Assembly: GCA_002422845.1 (NCBI GenBank)
Contig: DITM01000085.1
Coordinates: forward strand, 1 to 15,137
Length of the DNA: 15,137 bases
Source: Candidatus Paracaedibacteraceae bacterium UBA6184
GTDB taxonomy: Bacteria; Pseudomonadota; Alphaproteobacteria; UBA6184
Reading direction: 5' to 3'
Of the stretch, positions 1 to 6,054 are shown piece by piece (the first letter of the stretch is position 1; each line of letters starts with the position of its first letter). The notes beneath the pieces were generated by a model. That model saw nothing but the letters and a program-made list of their open reading frames with translations, did no database searches and was not told the origin of the DNA. The translations under genes were made by a program, and so were the position numbers.

Positions 1-65
1 CTATGTTATCTGGTACAGCCCCTAATTATTAATTTATGTTCAAGAAAGCGTCTAAATACACAGTT

Positions 66-95
66 TTGAATATTGAGATGATTAACACGTATTAA
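66..95 (+). promoter_or_regulatory. Possible sigma70 promoter for the first hypothetical gene
   Basis: A -35-like TTGAAT (66-71) and a -10-like TATTAA (90-95) are separated by 18 bases. Transcription would begin near 102, which fits a translation start at 133 better than the ATG at 100. Nothing else was recognised in bases 1-99. AT-rich DNA gives such matches by chance, so this is tentative. Confidence 0.3.
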
Positions 96-132
96 AAAGA
101 TGCCTATTTATAAGCAACCTATGAGGGATAAT

Positions 133-708
133 ATGATTTCAAGGTCTAGCGCAAACCTTCGTTCACGAAAATCTAGAATAGTTTTGACGTCTCTATCGGC
201 AACACCAGACTCCTCACCCTTAGAAAATGCACGACCACACAGCAATAAGTCTTCGACTCCTGAGAAAGCATTTATATGCCTGCAGTTTTTATGGAAGCAA
301 AAGTACATCTCGTTAGACGATTACATGACTGCATGTAAGTATATTGAATTAAGAGAGTTTGTTCGAAAAAGCATGGGGTGTCCCAATGGGTTTGGGCGAA
401 AAGTGGCATGGAATCATCCATTTGAAACATCCCGAGTAAGTTGGATTCAATCTGAGCTATCGCTGCTTAATCAGGATTATGGTCAACATTGTGATGATGA
501 TGAATTATTAACATTATGGAAAATTTTGCAAAAAGCTTTGAATAAAATGCCATTAAGTTTTAGAACAAAATTTAATGAGCTGTTGTTCGCAGAGTCGATC
601 CCAAACTTTCATATGCAAGAAAGAATTTATTTGAAAGCATTTCAGCGTACAATTCCTGCGATAAAGGCATTTTTATTAGAGTTCTGGAAACAAAAAAGCC
701 CTCGATAG
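133..708 (+). CDS. Hypothetical protein, about 191 aa
   Basis: I do not recognise this protein. The frame is open from 100, but ATG at 133 is preceded by GAGGG at a good ribosome-binding distance, so 133 is preferred. The first ~45 residues are Ser/Arg-rich and probably disordered. The rest is a soluble, mostly helical domain with no signal peptide or membrane segment. It contains a Cys-Pro-Asn-Gly-Phe-Gly stretch and several Trp/Phe-rich helices, such as the one ending EFWKQKSPR. The TAG stop lies in the loop of the terminator hairpin, so translation runs into the hairpin's left arm. The gene is alone on its strand and converges with the exported-protein genes. A regulator or a remnant of a mobile element is possible, but nothing in the sequence decides this. 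Confidence 0.6.
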   Translation: MISRSSANLRSRKSRIVLTSLSATPDSSPLENARPHSNKSSTPEKAFICLQFLWKQKYISLDDYMTACKYIELREFVRKSMGCPNGFGRKVAWNHPFETSRVSWIQSELSLLNQDYGQHCDDDELLTLWKILQKALNKMPLSFRTKFNELLFAESIPNFHMQERIYLKAFQRTIPAIKAFLLEFWKQKSPR

Positions 709-722
709 CGAGGGCTTTTTTT
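692..722. terminator. Bidirectional intrinsic terminator
   Basis: The 7-bp stem GCCCTCG (698-704) / CGAGGGC (709-715) has an ATAG loop. It is flanked by A6 on the left (692-697) and T7 on the right (716-722), so it works as a rho-independent terminator in both directions. It ends the + gene at 708 and, on the other strand, the gene whose stop is at 742-744. Confidence 0.92.
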
Positions 723-741
723 GAAGATGTAACGGCTAGTG

Positions 742-1752
742 TTAATTGAATAGTCCTGAAAGAGCTTTTGATGCGGCTCCTTTAAGAGCAGCAGAAGCAT
801 CAGCAGGAGTATCTTCCTCAGCACTGTCATCAGCAGGAGCTTCTTCATCAGCATCTGAGTCAGATCCATCTCCAACGGATTCATCGTCAGAAACATCGCC
901 ACTATCCTCAGCAGGAGCTTCTTCCTCAGCAGGAGCTTCCTCATCATCAGCAGGAGCTTCTTCCTCAGCAAGAGCTTCTTCCTCAGCAGGAGCTTCTTCC
1001 TCATCAGCAGGAGCGTCAGCACTGTCATCAGCAGCGTCTTCCTCAGCAGGAGCAGCAGGTTTTGGAGCTATTTTTGCTTTTGCTTTTTCGGCTAGGTTCT
1101 TGGCGCCAGTTGCAGCTTTTTCAGCAGCTTTTTTAGCACCAGCAGCAGCTTTTTTAGCACCGCCAGAAATCGCGCCGCCAGCTTTTCTTACACCAGCTTT
1201 CATTTTATCCAAGACACCCGTCGCAGCTTTTGCTGAAGGAGCTGCAATTTTGGTTAGTCCTTTTACGCCATCTTTTGTTAATTCGGCCACAATTGCCGTA
1301 TAATCTTTGATTACTTCTTTTTGCGCAGATTGACTTTTTGCTAAAGCATATTCTGCATGTAATAAGGATTGTATTAACTTATCGATATCTTTATCAAATG
1401 TTGGCTTGTTCGCGGCATTTTTATAGATAGGCGAAAAATGCTTTGATTGTACAAATAGAAACTTAATCACCTTTAGTAGGTTTTTGGCTGCTTTCTTAAA
1501 GTTAGCAGGCTTACCAGCTGTGATTGCTGTTTTTGCATCTTTGTCAAATGCATTCATAGCACCTTTAAGAACTGATTCTATATATGCAGGGTTTTTTTCA
1601 GTTGCACATGTTGCTAAATTCTCTAGTGTGGCATCAGGTGCCGCTGTTGCGGCTGGAGCAGCTTTTGCACGGGCCTGAGTTGTTGTATAGATTAAAGTTC
1701 CAGTACTTAATAGGATGGCCAAACCAATCCCAGAAAACCATTTTGTATTCAT
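742..1752 (-). CDS. Exported Ala-rich protein with basic 11-mer repeats and acidic repeat tail
   Basis: A 336-aa protein with no recognised family. A signal peptide is visible: basic start, hydrophobic residues ~7-22, then Ala-rich sequence. Residues ~40-170 look like a helical folded domain. Residues 186-229 form four 11-mers, the first being AGVRKAGGAIS, rich in Ala, Gly and Lys. Residues 236-320 are almost only Ala, Pro, Asp, Glu and Ser in D/E-A-P repeats. The last 16 residues (ALKGAASKALSGLFN type) are a short amphipathic helix. The chain therefore has a cationic block followed by a strongly anionic block. AGAGGTAG precedes the ATG at a suitable distance. The gene lies 27 bases after the 1780-2187 gene and probably shares its transcript. 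The 11-mers recall LEA group 3 or synuclein-type helices, but that is resemblance, not demonstrated homology. Location would be the periplasm, the surface or the outside. Confidence 0.8.
   Translation of the reverse strand: MNTKWFSGIGLAILLSTGTLIYTTTQARAKAAPAATAAPDATLENLATCATEKNPAYIESVLKGAMNAFDKDAKTAITAGKPANFKKAAKNLLKVIKFLFVQSKHFSPIYKNAANKPTFDKDIDKLIQSLLHAEYALAKSQSAQKEVIKDYTAIVAELTKDGVKGLTKIAAPSAKAATGVLDKMKAGVRKAGGAISGGAKKAAAGAKKAAEKAATGAKNLAEKAKAKIAPKPAAPAEEDAADDSADAPADEEEAPAEEEALAEEEAPADDEEAPAEEEAPAEDSGDVSDDESVGDGSDSDADEEAPADDSAEEDTPADASAALKGAASKALSGLFN
790..1047. repeat. Degenerate tandem repeat encoding acidic D/E-A-P tail
   Basis: On the + strand a roughly 18-bp unit related to TCCTCAGCAGGAGCTTCT recurs many times with 3-base variations, most regularly at 905-1015. 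It encodes the acidic tail (residues ~236-320) of the exported protein on the - strand. The repeat also keeps opposite-strand frames open artificially. Confidence 0.8.
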
Positions 1753-1779
1753 TTCTCTACCTCTTTTTTGGAGTTTTGT

Positions 1780-2187
1780 TTATTTCTTGCGACCACTTTT
1801 GGGGGCTGCCGTATGAGCAGCAACTATATGTGCATCTGTTAACGGAGTTCCGGCTGCTGCCATTGCATATAGTTTTTGGCCAGGAACTTCTCCCTTACCT
1901 GAACGACAGGCAACTGCATTACCAGCTTTGTCTTTTACAGCTTTTGCGCCAGCAGAAATCTTTGATCCTGCTGCTTTAGCACCAGAGGCAATCTTTGATC
2001 CAACTTTTTTTAAGCCAGAGGTGAAGGAAGAAAACAATCCACCTTTTTTAGATTCCTTAGCTGGCTTATCTGTTTTTTCTTTTTTACTGGTAGATGCTTT
2101 TGGTGTTGCTTCTACGGTGTTAATTGATACTGTGGAATGAGCTAACATCACCATTCCAAAAATCAAGAATCCTTTAATCCAATTCAT
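1780..2187 (-). CDS. Small exported protein with three cationic 11-residue repeats
   Basis: A 135-aa protein of unknown family. Residues 1-27 form a signal peptide ending near VEA-T. A Lys/Ser/Thr-rich linker follows (30-48), then a Gly-Leu-Phe-Ser-Ser-Phe start to a cationic helical segment. Residues 57-89 are three exact-length 11-mers: SGLKKVGSKIA, SGAKAAGSKIS and AGAKAVKDKAG. The first matches the first 11-mer of the downstream 336-aa protein (AGVRKAGGAIS). A single Cys (94) lies in the C-terminal part, which ends SGRKK. The composition resembles membrane-binding cationic amphipathic helices, but function is unknown. AGGAG precedes ATG with good spacing. It is the first gene of a likely two-gene operon with the 742-1752 gene. 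Confidence 0.78.
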   Translation of the reverse strand: MNWIKGFLIFGMVMLAHSTVSINTVEATPKASTSKKEKTDKPAKESKKGGLFSSFTSGLKKVGSKIASGAKAAGSKISAGAKAVKDKAGNAVACRSGKGEVPGQKLYAMAAAGTPLTDAHIVAAHTAAPKSGRKK

Positions 2188-2230
2188 TCGTTTTTACTCC
2201 TGTTGATTTATGTTTCGTTTTCGATTTAAG

Positions 2231-2362
2231 GGTATTAATATAGTTACCCCCTTCATCGCATCGTTCTGATATTAAGTAGAATAATCTAAGAGTGGTTAAC
2301 AAACCTTAAACAAAATTTTTTTTGCAGAAAAAAATAAAATCATGTTGATGGTATTAATATAG
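2231..2362. repeat. 13-bp direct repeat pair GGTATTAATATAG
   Basis: GGTATTAATATAG occurs at 2231-2243 and again at 2350-2362, 119 bases apart, in the gap between two exported-protein genes. The core TATTAATA is self-complementary. On the - strand it reads CTATATTAATACC, which could contain a -10 element or an operator. The downstream copy is about 45 bases before the ATG at 2187. No convincing -35 hexamer was found. Confidence 0.5.
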
Positions 2363-2370
2363 ATTTTGGG

Positions 2371-2408
2371 TAAAAATAAAGGGTGATTCTGAAACAATAA
2401 ATCACCCT
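2371..2408 (-). terminator. Intrinsic terminator of the 2442-3284 gene
   Basis: AGGGTGATT (2380-2388) and AATCACCCT (2400-2408) form a perfect 9-bp stem with an 11-base loop. On the - strand it is followed by TTTATTTTTA. It lies 33 bases after the stop of the 2442-3284 gene and separates that gene from the next exported-protein pair. Confidence 0.8.
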
Positions 2409-2441
2409 GATAATAATTAGACGCCATGACATGTGGGTAGA

Positions 2442-3284
2442 TTAGTTATCATCGCCACTGTCATCAGCAGGAGCATCGCCACTGTCATCAGCAGGAGCAT
2501 CACCGCTGTCATCCTCAGCAGGAGCATCACCGCTGTCATCCTCAGTCGGGGCTTCTTCCTCAGCAGGAGCATCACCGCTGTCATCCTCAGCAGGAGCATC
2601 ACCGCTGTCATCCTCAGTCGGGGCTTCTTCCTCAGCAGGAGCATCGCCGTTGTCGCTGTCATCTGCAGCAGCATCATCGCTATCGCTATCAGCAGAGTTG
2701 TCATCTTGTCCCGCGTTTGCACCAGGGTTTAATTTACTCATAACAGCACCACTTGTAGCACCTAGAGCGCTTTGGCCTAGGCTAGAGCTTGCAGCACCCT
2801 TTAAAGCACCACTGAATCTGGACATCTTGGATGGTTTTTCTTCGTCAGCGCCATCTTCTTTTTTTGGATGTTTAGATTTGCCATGTTTTGCATGTTTTTC
2901 GGCTGAATCCTCTGCCTCTTGGTGCTTAGCTTTCTTCTTCTTAGAGCTGGAGTGCTCTTTAGGTTTATCATGTTTTGCATGCTTGTTGGCAACTTCTTTA
3001 GGGGCATTCTCTTCTTTAGAATGTTTAGATTTTTTCTTAGATTTCTTCTTTTTAACGCCATTATGTTCCTTAGAGGAGTCATCTTTCTTGGCATGTTTCT
3101 TCTTAGCGTCTGCATGTTTTTTAGGTTTTGCGTGAGCTGCTTTGGGTTTCTTATGGACTGCTTTAGGTTTCTTATGAGCTGCTTTAGAATGAGCTCCCTC
3201 ACGCGCTTCAACATTGCTGCTGCTAATGTTTACAAATCCAAAAACTAGCACGACTGCTAATAATATCTGTTTTATAAGACTCAC
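2442..3284 (-). CDS. Exported His/Lys-rich protein with acidic tandem-repeat tail
   Basis: A 280-aa protein without a recognised family. It uses a GTG start preceded by AAGGAG. Residues 1-27 are a signal peptide ending VEA-R. Residues 31-150 are extremely Lys/His-rich and include three 7-mers, AAHKKPK, AVHKKPK and AAHAKPK (35-55). Residues ~155-190 are an uncharged Gly/Ala/Ser segment containing GALKGAAS, which resembles the C-terminus of the 336-aa exported protein. Residues 194-280 are acidic: two 24-mers differing at one residue (211-258), then 8-mers DSGDAPAD. The protein is thus a diblock polyampholyte, cationic then anionic, and is presumably disordered. Its His/Asp content could bind metals, and the basic block could bind nucleic acid or envelope polymers; both are speculation. 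It is monocistronic, with its own terminator, and divergent from the recombinase gene. Confidence 0.78.
   Translation of the reverse strand: MSLIKQILLAVVLVFGFVNISSSNVEAREGAHSKAAHKKPKAVHKKPKAAHAKPKKHADAKKKHAKKDDSSKEHNGVKKKKSKKKSKHSKEENAPKEVANKHAKHDKPKEHSSSKKKKAKHQEAEDSAEKHAKHGKSKHPKKEDGADEEKPSKMSRFSGALKGAASSSLGQSALGATSGAVMSKLNPGANAGQDDNSADSDSDDAAADDSDNGDAPAEEEAPTEDDSGDAPAEDDSGDAPAEEEAPTEDDSGDAPAEDDSGDAPADDSGDAPADDSGDDN
2449..2652. repeat. Tandem 24-bp and 72-bp repeats within the exported-protein gene
   Basis: Two adjacent 72-bp units (2509-2580 and 2581-2652) differ at two bases by my reading. They are preceded by two 24-bp units (2461-2484, 2485-2508) and a 12-base partial unit. All unit lengths are multiples of three, so copy-number change would keep the frame. 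They encode the acidic tail of the protein on the - strand. Confidence 0.9.
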
Positions 3285-3368
3285 TATAAAATCTCCTTGA
3301 TTGTTTTTTGTGTATTAAAATGTATACTCTACGTAAGATACTGTATTAATTTTTCTCTACATTTAAGT

Positions 3369-4265
3369 ATGATATTAGATATTCTTATCAAGAAATGGTT
3401 AACAGAACTTAAACACATACGAAATTATTCTGATAACACCGTGAGAGCCTATTCTATTGATTTAGAAAATTTTACCCGATTTTTAACTCAACATATCGGG
3501 CAGAATGATGTGGAAGGGCTTAAGCAGCTTCAGCTTACAGATATTCGTGCATGGTTAACATCTAGGCTAAATCAAGGAATTTCTCCTGTTTCAAATGCAC
3601 GGGCACTGTCTACGTTAAAGCATTTTTTTAAATATGTTATGGCGCATTATCAGATAGATCTTGCGCATTTATTAGAATTGCGAACACCTAAGTCGCCCAA
3701 GAAGTTGCCGAGACCCATCAGTGTAAATAAAATTGATGCGCTAATTAAAACCATGGAAGCTGAAAAGAACTGGACAGACTTAAGAGATGTGGCCCTTGTG
3801 ATTTTGTTATATGGTGCGGGGCTTCGTATTAGTGAGGCCTTAAGTTTGAACCATAAAGATTTTCCATTGCCAGAGGTTATAACGATGACGGGTAAAGGTC
3901 AAAAACAACGAGCGATCCCAATACTTTCCATTATTAATGTGTATATTCAAGCTTATTTAAATCATTGCCCCCTCGTATTAACTGCAGATAGCCCTTTGTT
4001 CGTCGGACAACGAGGAGGGCGCTTAAATATGGGAGCGTTGCAAAAAAAAATAGCCATGCTTAGGGGGAGGTTACATCTTCCGGATGAAGCCACTCCCCAT
4101 GCATTGAGGCATAGTTTCGCAACACATTTATTGGATGAGCATGCGGATTTGCGTGTGATCCAAGAATTATTAGGGCACGCTTCGTTATCAACCACGCAAC
4201 GATATATGGATGTTAGCATTCAGAATTTAAAAGATGTGTATATAAAATCTCACCCTAGGAAATAA
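3369..4265 (+). CDS. xerC: Tyrosine site-specific recombinase, XerC/XerD type
   Basis: A 298-aa recombinase of the Xer family. Xer recombinases resolve chromosome dimers at dif together with a partner and FtsK at the septum. An N-terminal SAM-like core-binding domain covers ~1-95. The catalytic domain shows R153 (GAGLRISEAL), K176 (TGKG), H244 and R247 (PHALRHSFATHL), H270 (LLGHASLSTTQ) and the nucleophile Y279 (RYMDVS). The length is typical for XerC/D. The frame is open upstream to 3297 with a TTG, but the family alignment begins at the ATG at 3369; its ribosome site is weak. It is divergent from the His/Lys-rich exported-protein gene, with 84 bases between starts. All catalytic residues are present, so it is probably the housekeeping enzyme and not a degraded integrase. 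The choice of XerC over XerD is a judgement. Confidence 0.9.
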   Translation: MILDILIKKWLTELKHIRNYSDNTVRAYSIDLENFTRFLTQHIGQNDVEGLKQLQLTDIRAWLTSRLNQGISPVSNARALSTLKHFFKYVMAHYQIDLAHLLELRTPKSPKKLPRPISVNKIDALIKTMEAEKNWTDLRDVALVILLYGAGLRISEALSLNHKDFPLPEVITMTGKGQKQRAIPILSIINVYIQAYLNHCPLVLTADSPLFVGQRGGRLNMGALQKKIAMLRGRLHLPDEATPHALRHSFATHLLDEHADLRVIQELLGHASLSTTQRYMDVSIQNLKDVYIKSHPRK

Positions 4266-4270
4266 CTACT

Positions 4271-4294
4271 AACTTGGATTAAGCAAGTTTTAAT
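4271..4294 (+). terminator. Weak terminator-like hairpin after the recombinase
   Basis: AACTTG (4271-4276) pairs with CAAGTT (4284-4289) around a 7-base loop and is followed by TTAATAG. The stem is short and AT-rich, so termination may be inefficient. Confidence 0.35.
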
Positions 4295-4337
4295 AGATAC
4301 TTTGTATGCTTCTAATGGTTTCATGAGGAGTATATAT

Positions 4338-4718
4338 ATGAAAAAGCATATATTAATGTTGATAGTACTTATTAACGCGACAATTTCAGCAGCGGTAGAA
4401 AATTCAGCGAATCAACAAGAATTTTCACTACAATCCGTAATTCATCAAGCTAAGTCCATTGAGTTTAATAAAGAATCACCCGAAGTAGGAGCTGCGTATT
4501 TTTATTTTAACGGTCAAAATATTGTGAGTGCAATGGATAATGATTATATTCAAGGGTTTTATAACGAGGTGTGTTCGGTAGAAATGTTATACGGGTTGTA
4601 TTTGGCGTTGCAAGGTTTTCTTTTGCCGGAGGGGCAGGGGTTTACACCCGAAAGCTTGAACGACGGATTTACTCAACAGAATTATGATTTTCTTAAAAAG
4701 ATTTTTGGAGAGTCATAA
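4338..4718 (+). CDS. Small exported hypothetical protein
   Basis: 126 aa, not recognised. The frame is open from 4302, but ATG at 4338 has GAGGAG seven bases upstream and begins a clear signal peptide: MKK, hydrophobic residues ~4-16, Ala-rich cleavage region ending near ISA-A. The mature part (~108 aa) is neutral to acidic. It contains an AAYFYFNGQ segment and an aromatic helix (VEMLYGLYLALQGFLLP), and ends with Phe/Lys-rich sequence. One Cys is present. It probably sits in the periplasm or is secreted. It follows the recombinase by 72 bases and may have its own promoter; no functional link between the two is evident. Confidence 0.65.
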   Translation: MKKHILMLIVLINATISAAVENSANQQEFSLQSVIHQAKSIEFNKESPEVGAAYFYFNGQNIVSAMDNDYIQGFYNEVCSVEMLYGLYLALQGFLLPEGQGFTPESLNDGFTQQNYDFLKKIFGES

Positions 4719-4719
4719 T

Positions 4720-4735
4720 AATCTAAATAAAGATT
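4720..4735. terminator. Possible weak hairpin between convergent genes
   Basis: AATCT (4720-4724) and AGATT (4731-4735) can form a 5-bp stem between the + hypothetical gene and the - strand tRNA-Gln. On the - strand ATTATTATG follows. It is the only terminator-like element here and is weak in both directions. Confidence 0.2.
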
Positions 4736-4750
4736 GTGCTATTGTTGAGC

Positions 4751-4824
4751 TGGCTGGGGGACCAGGATTCGAACCTGAGTTACCCGGTCCAGAGCCGGGT
4801 GTTCTACCGCTAAACTATCCCCCA
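4751..4824 (-). tRNA. tRNA-Gln (anticodon CTG), CCA encoded
   Basis: The - strand folds as a complete 74-base tRNA. The acceptor stem is TGGGGGA/TCCCCCA. The anticodon stem CCCGG/CCGGG carries the loop CTCTGGA, giving anticodon CTG, which reads CAG glutamine codons. The T arm is TCAGG-TTCGAAT-CCTGG. The discriminator is G and the CCA end is encoded in the DNA. It starts 6 bases after the greA stop codon, so it is probably transcribed with greA and cut out by RNase P and 3' nucleases. Confidence 0.95.
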
Positions 4825-4830
4825 ATTGGA

Positions 4831-5304
4831 TTAATGGAAAGCAACCTGAATGATTTCGTAAGACTTTACACCACCTGGGGTGCGTACGTCTACAGAATCT
4901 CCCGCCTCTTTTCCAATTAATGCTTTGGCTAAGGGAGATGATAAAGAAATTTTCCCTTTGCTTAAATTGCTTTCATCGTCACCAACGATTTGGTAAGAAA
5001 CAGTTTCTTCAGTGTCTTCATCAATTAATTTTACGCTGGCGCCGAACTTTATGCCTGTTCCATTTAACAACTTAACATCAATTACGTCAGCTCGGGCTAA
5101 TTTATCTTCTAGTTCTGCAATTCGACCTTCAATAAACCCTTGGCGTTCACGAGCGGCATGATATTCAGCATTTTCTGAAAGGTCGCCTAATTCACGAGCA
5201 GAAGCAATAGCCTTAATCACTTCGTGACGATCAACTGTTTTTAATTGTTTTAATTCAGTCTGTAACTTTTCAAATCCTTCACGAGTCATGGGTAACTTTT
5301 CCAT
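4831..5304 (-). CDS. greA: Transcription elongation factor GreA
   Basis: 157 aa, the normal GreA length. GreA enters the secondary channel of RNA polymerase and stimulates cleavage of backtracked RNA, rescuing arrested complexes. The N-terminal coiled-coil (~1-75) carries the tip motif ARELGDLSENAEYHAARERQ, with the acidic pair D41 and E44 that help coordinate the catalytic Mg2+. The C-terminal FKBP-like domain (~80-157) ends with a typical LSSPLAKALIGKEAGD..TPGG stretch. GAGAGGAG precedes ATG at good spacing. The gene lies 22 bases downstream of the Nfu gene and 6 bases upstream of tRNA-Gln, forming a probable three-gene transcript. Confidence 0.97.
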   Translation of the reverse strand: MEKLPMTREGFEKLQTELKQLKTVDRHEVIKAIASARELGDLSENAEYHAARERQGFIEGRIAELEDKLARADVIDVKLLNGTGIKFGASVKLIDEDTEETVSYQIVGDDESNLSKGKISLSSPLAKALIGKEAGDSVDVRTPGGVKSYEIIQVAFH

Positions 5305-5326
5305 GGAGTGCTCCTCTCTAAATAAA

Positions 5327-5887
5327 TTATATGGTTATTGCCCGAACTTCTTTTACTTCAGGGACATAATGACGCAGCATATTTTCAATACCATTTTTTA
5401 AGGTAATCAACGAGCTTGGGCAACCCGAGCAAGCACCTTTCATTTGTAAATATACTACACCATCGATAAACTTTTCAAATGTAATGTCGCCTCCGTCTTG
5501 AGCAACGGCTGGGCGAACACGAGTTTCTAAAATTTCCACAATTTGTTTTGATAGTGGATCCAGCGTTTCAAAGGGCGCTGGTGATGTTGTTGTATCAAGC
5601 AGTCCATTCAATATAGGAGTCTGACTTGAAAAGTGGACAGTTAATCCTTCGATGATGTATGGGATTAACGTCGACCATTCAGCAGAGGCTTCTTTTGAAA
5701 TGGAGACAAAATTAGATCCCAGAAAAACTCCGGAGACACCGTTAATGTCAAATAATTTAGACGCCAAAGGTGACCGCTTTGCGGCCTCTTTTGTTCTGAA
5801 ATCAATTGTTCCAGCCCCCATCACTAATTTTCCTGGTAGGAATTTTAAAGTGTTTGGGTTTGGGGTTTCTTCGGTTTGAATAAACAT
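5327..5887 (-). CDS. Nfu-type iron-sulfur cluster carrier protein
   Basis: 186 aa with the two-domain layout of alphaproteobacterial and mitochondrial Nfu1. Residues ~1-87 form an Nfu_N domain, starting MFIQTEETPNPNTLKFLPG. Residues ~108-180 form a NifU C-terminal domain with the cluster-ligating pair C153 and C156 (GACSGCPSS). Nfu proteins receive assembled [4Fe-4S] clusters and pass them to apo-enzymes in the cytoplasm. The length and both domains are complete. It is the first gene after a well-formed promoter (5912-5940) and precedes greA by 22 bases. The ribosome-binding site is weak (AGAGCAA). Confidence 0.94.
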   Translation of the reverse strand: MFIQTEETPNPNTLKFLPGKLVMGAGTIDFRTKEAAKRSPLASKLFDINGVSGVFLGSNFVSISKEASAEWSTLIPYIIEGLTVHFSSQTPILNGLLDTTTSPAPFETLDPLSKQIVEILETRVRPAVAQDGGDITFEKFIDGVVYLQMKGACSGCPSSLITLKNGIENMLRHYVPEVKEVRAITI

Positions 5888-5911
5888 GAGTTTGCTCTAA
5901 TTTTAGAGTTA

Positions 5912-5940
5912 ATTTTAACCGTTCTTTGTTTGGAGTGCAA
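5912..5940 (-). promoter_or_regulatory. Sigma70-type promoter of the nfu-greA-tRNA-Gln operon
   Basis: On the - strand TTGCAC (5940-5935) and TAAAAT (5917-5912) are exactly 17 bases apart. This is a near-consensus -35/-10 pair, about 25 bases upstream of the Nfu start codon. A small CTCTA...TAGAG hairpin lies between it and the start codon, in the expected leader. Confidence 0.65.
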
Positions 5941-6003
5941 TCTATTTTTCCATCTGACAGATTATGTGACAGGTGGCGGGGTAAAATATGTGTGTAAAAT
6001 CTT

Positions 6004-6034
6004 AGAGAGGGTTGAAAGCCCCTCTCTTTTTATT
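6004..6034. terminator. Terminator hairpin downstream of the coiled-coil gene
   Basis: AGAGAGGG (6004-6011) pairs perfectly with CCCTCTCT (6020-6027) around an 8-base loop. The better T tract (TTTTTATTT) follows on the + strand, although no + gene lies to the left. On the - strand, where the coiled-coil gene ends at 6055, the hairpin is followed only by TAAGATTTTA. It probably ends that - strand transcript, with moderate strength. Confidence 0.6.
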
Positions 6035-6054
6035 TAATAATTCAGATGGTCAGA

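Noticed and set aside
642..1028. Leu/Met/Lys-repeat frame on - spanning the terminator
   Set aside because: It crosses the bidirectional terminator and is an alternative reading of the acidic tail repeats.
746..1303. Open + strand frame of 185 codons, Ser/Ala-rich
   Set aside because: It is the antisense of the acidic repeat tail. The repeat composition lacks stops on both strands, and only the - strand frame has a ribosome site and signal peptide.
2418..2441. Extension of the 2442-3284 protein beyond its TAA
   Set aside because: The stop is clear and the terminator lies directly downstream.
449..2720. Possible CRISPR array suggested by the many short repeats
   Set aside because: The repeats are contiguous, in frame and without unique spacers; they are coding repeats.
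2417..3135. Several long overlapping frames on both strands in the repeat gene (2417-2722, 2433-2732, 2650-3135, 2801-3214, 2919-3248)
   Set aside because: All are frame shadows of the tandem repeats and Lys/His-rich sequence. They have homopolymeric translations and no ribosome site.
3297..3368. Extended N-terminus of the recombinase from a TTG
   Set aside because: The extra 24 residues are outside the family alignment, and the region overlaps the likely divergent promoter.
3369..4265. Integrase of a genomic island beside tRNA-Gln
   Set aside because: The protein has normal XerC/D size and motifs. No attachment-site repeat was seen, and about 490 bases containing another gene separate it from the tRNA.
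4684..4920. 78-codon + frame crossing tRNA-Gln and the greA end
   Set aside because: It reads antisense through a tRNA and a conserved gene.
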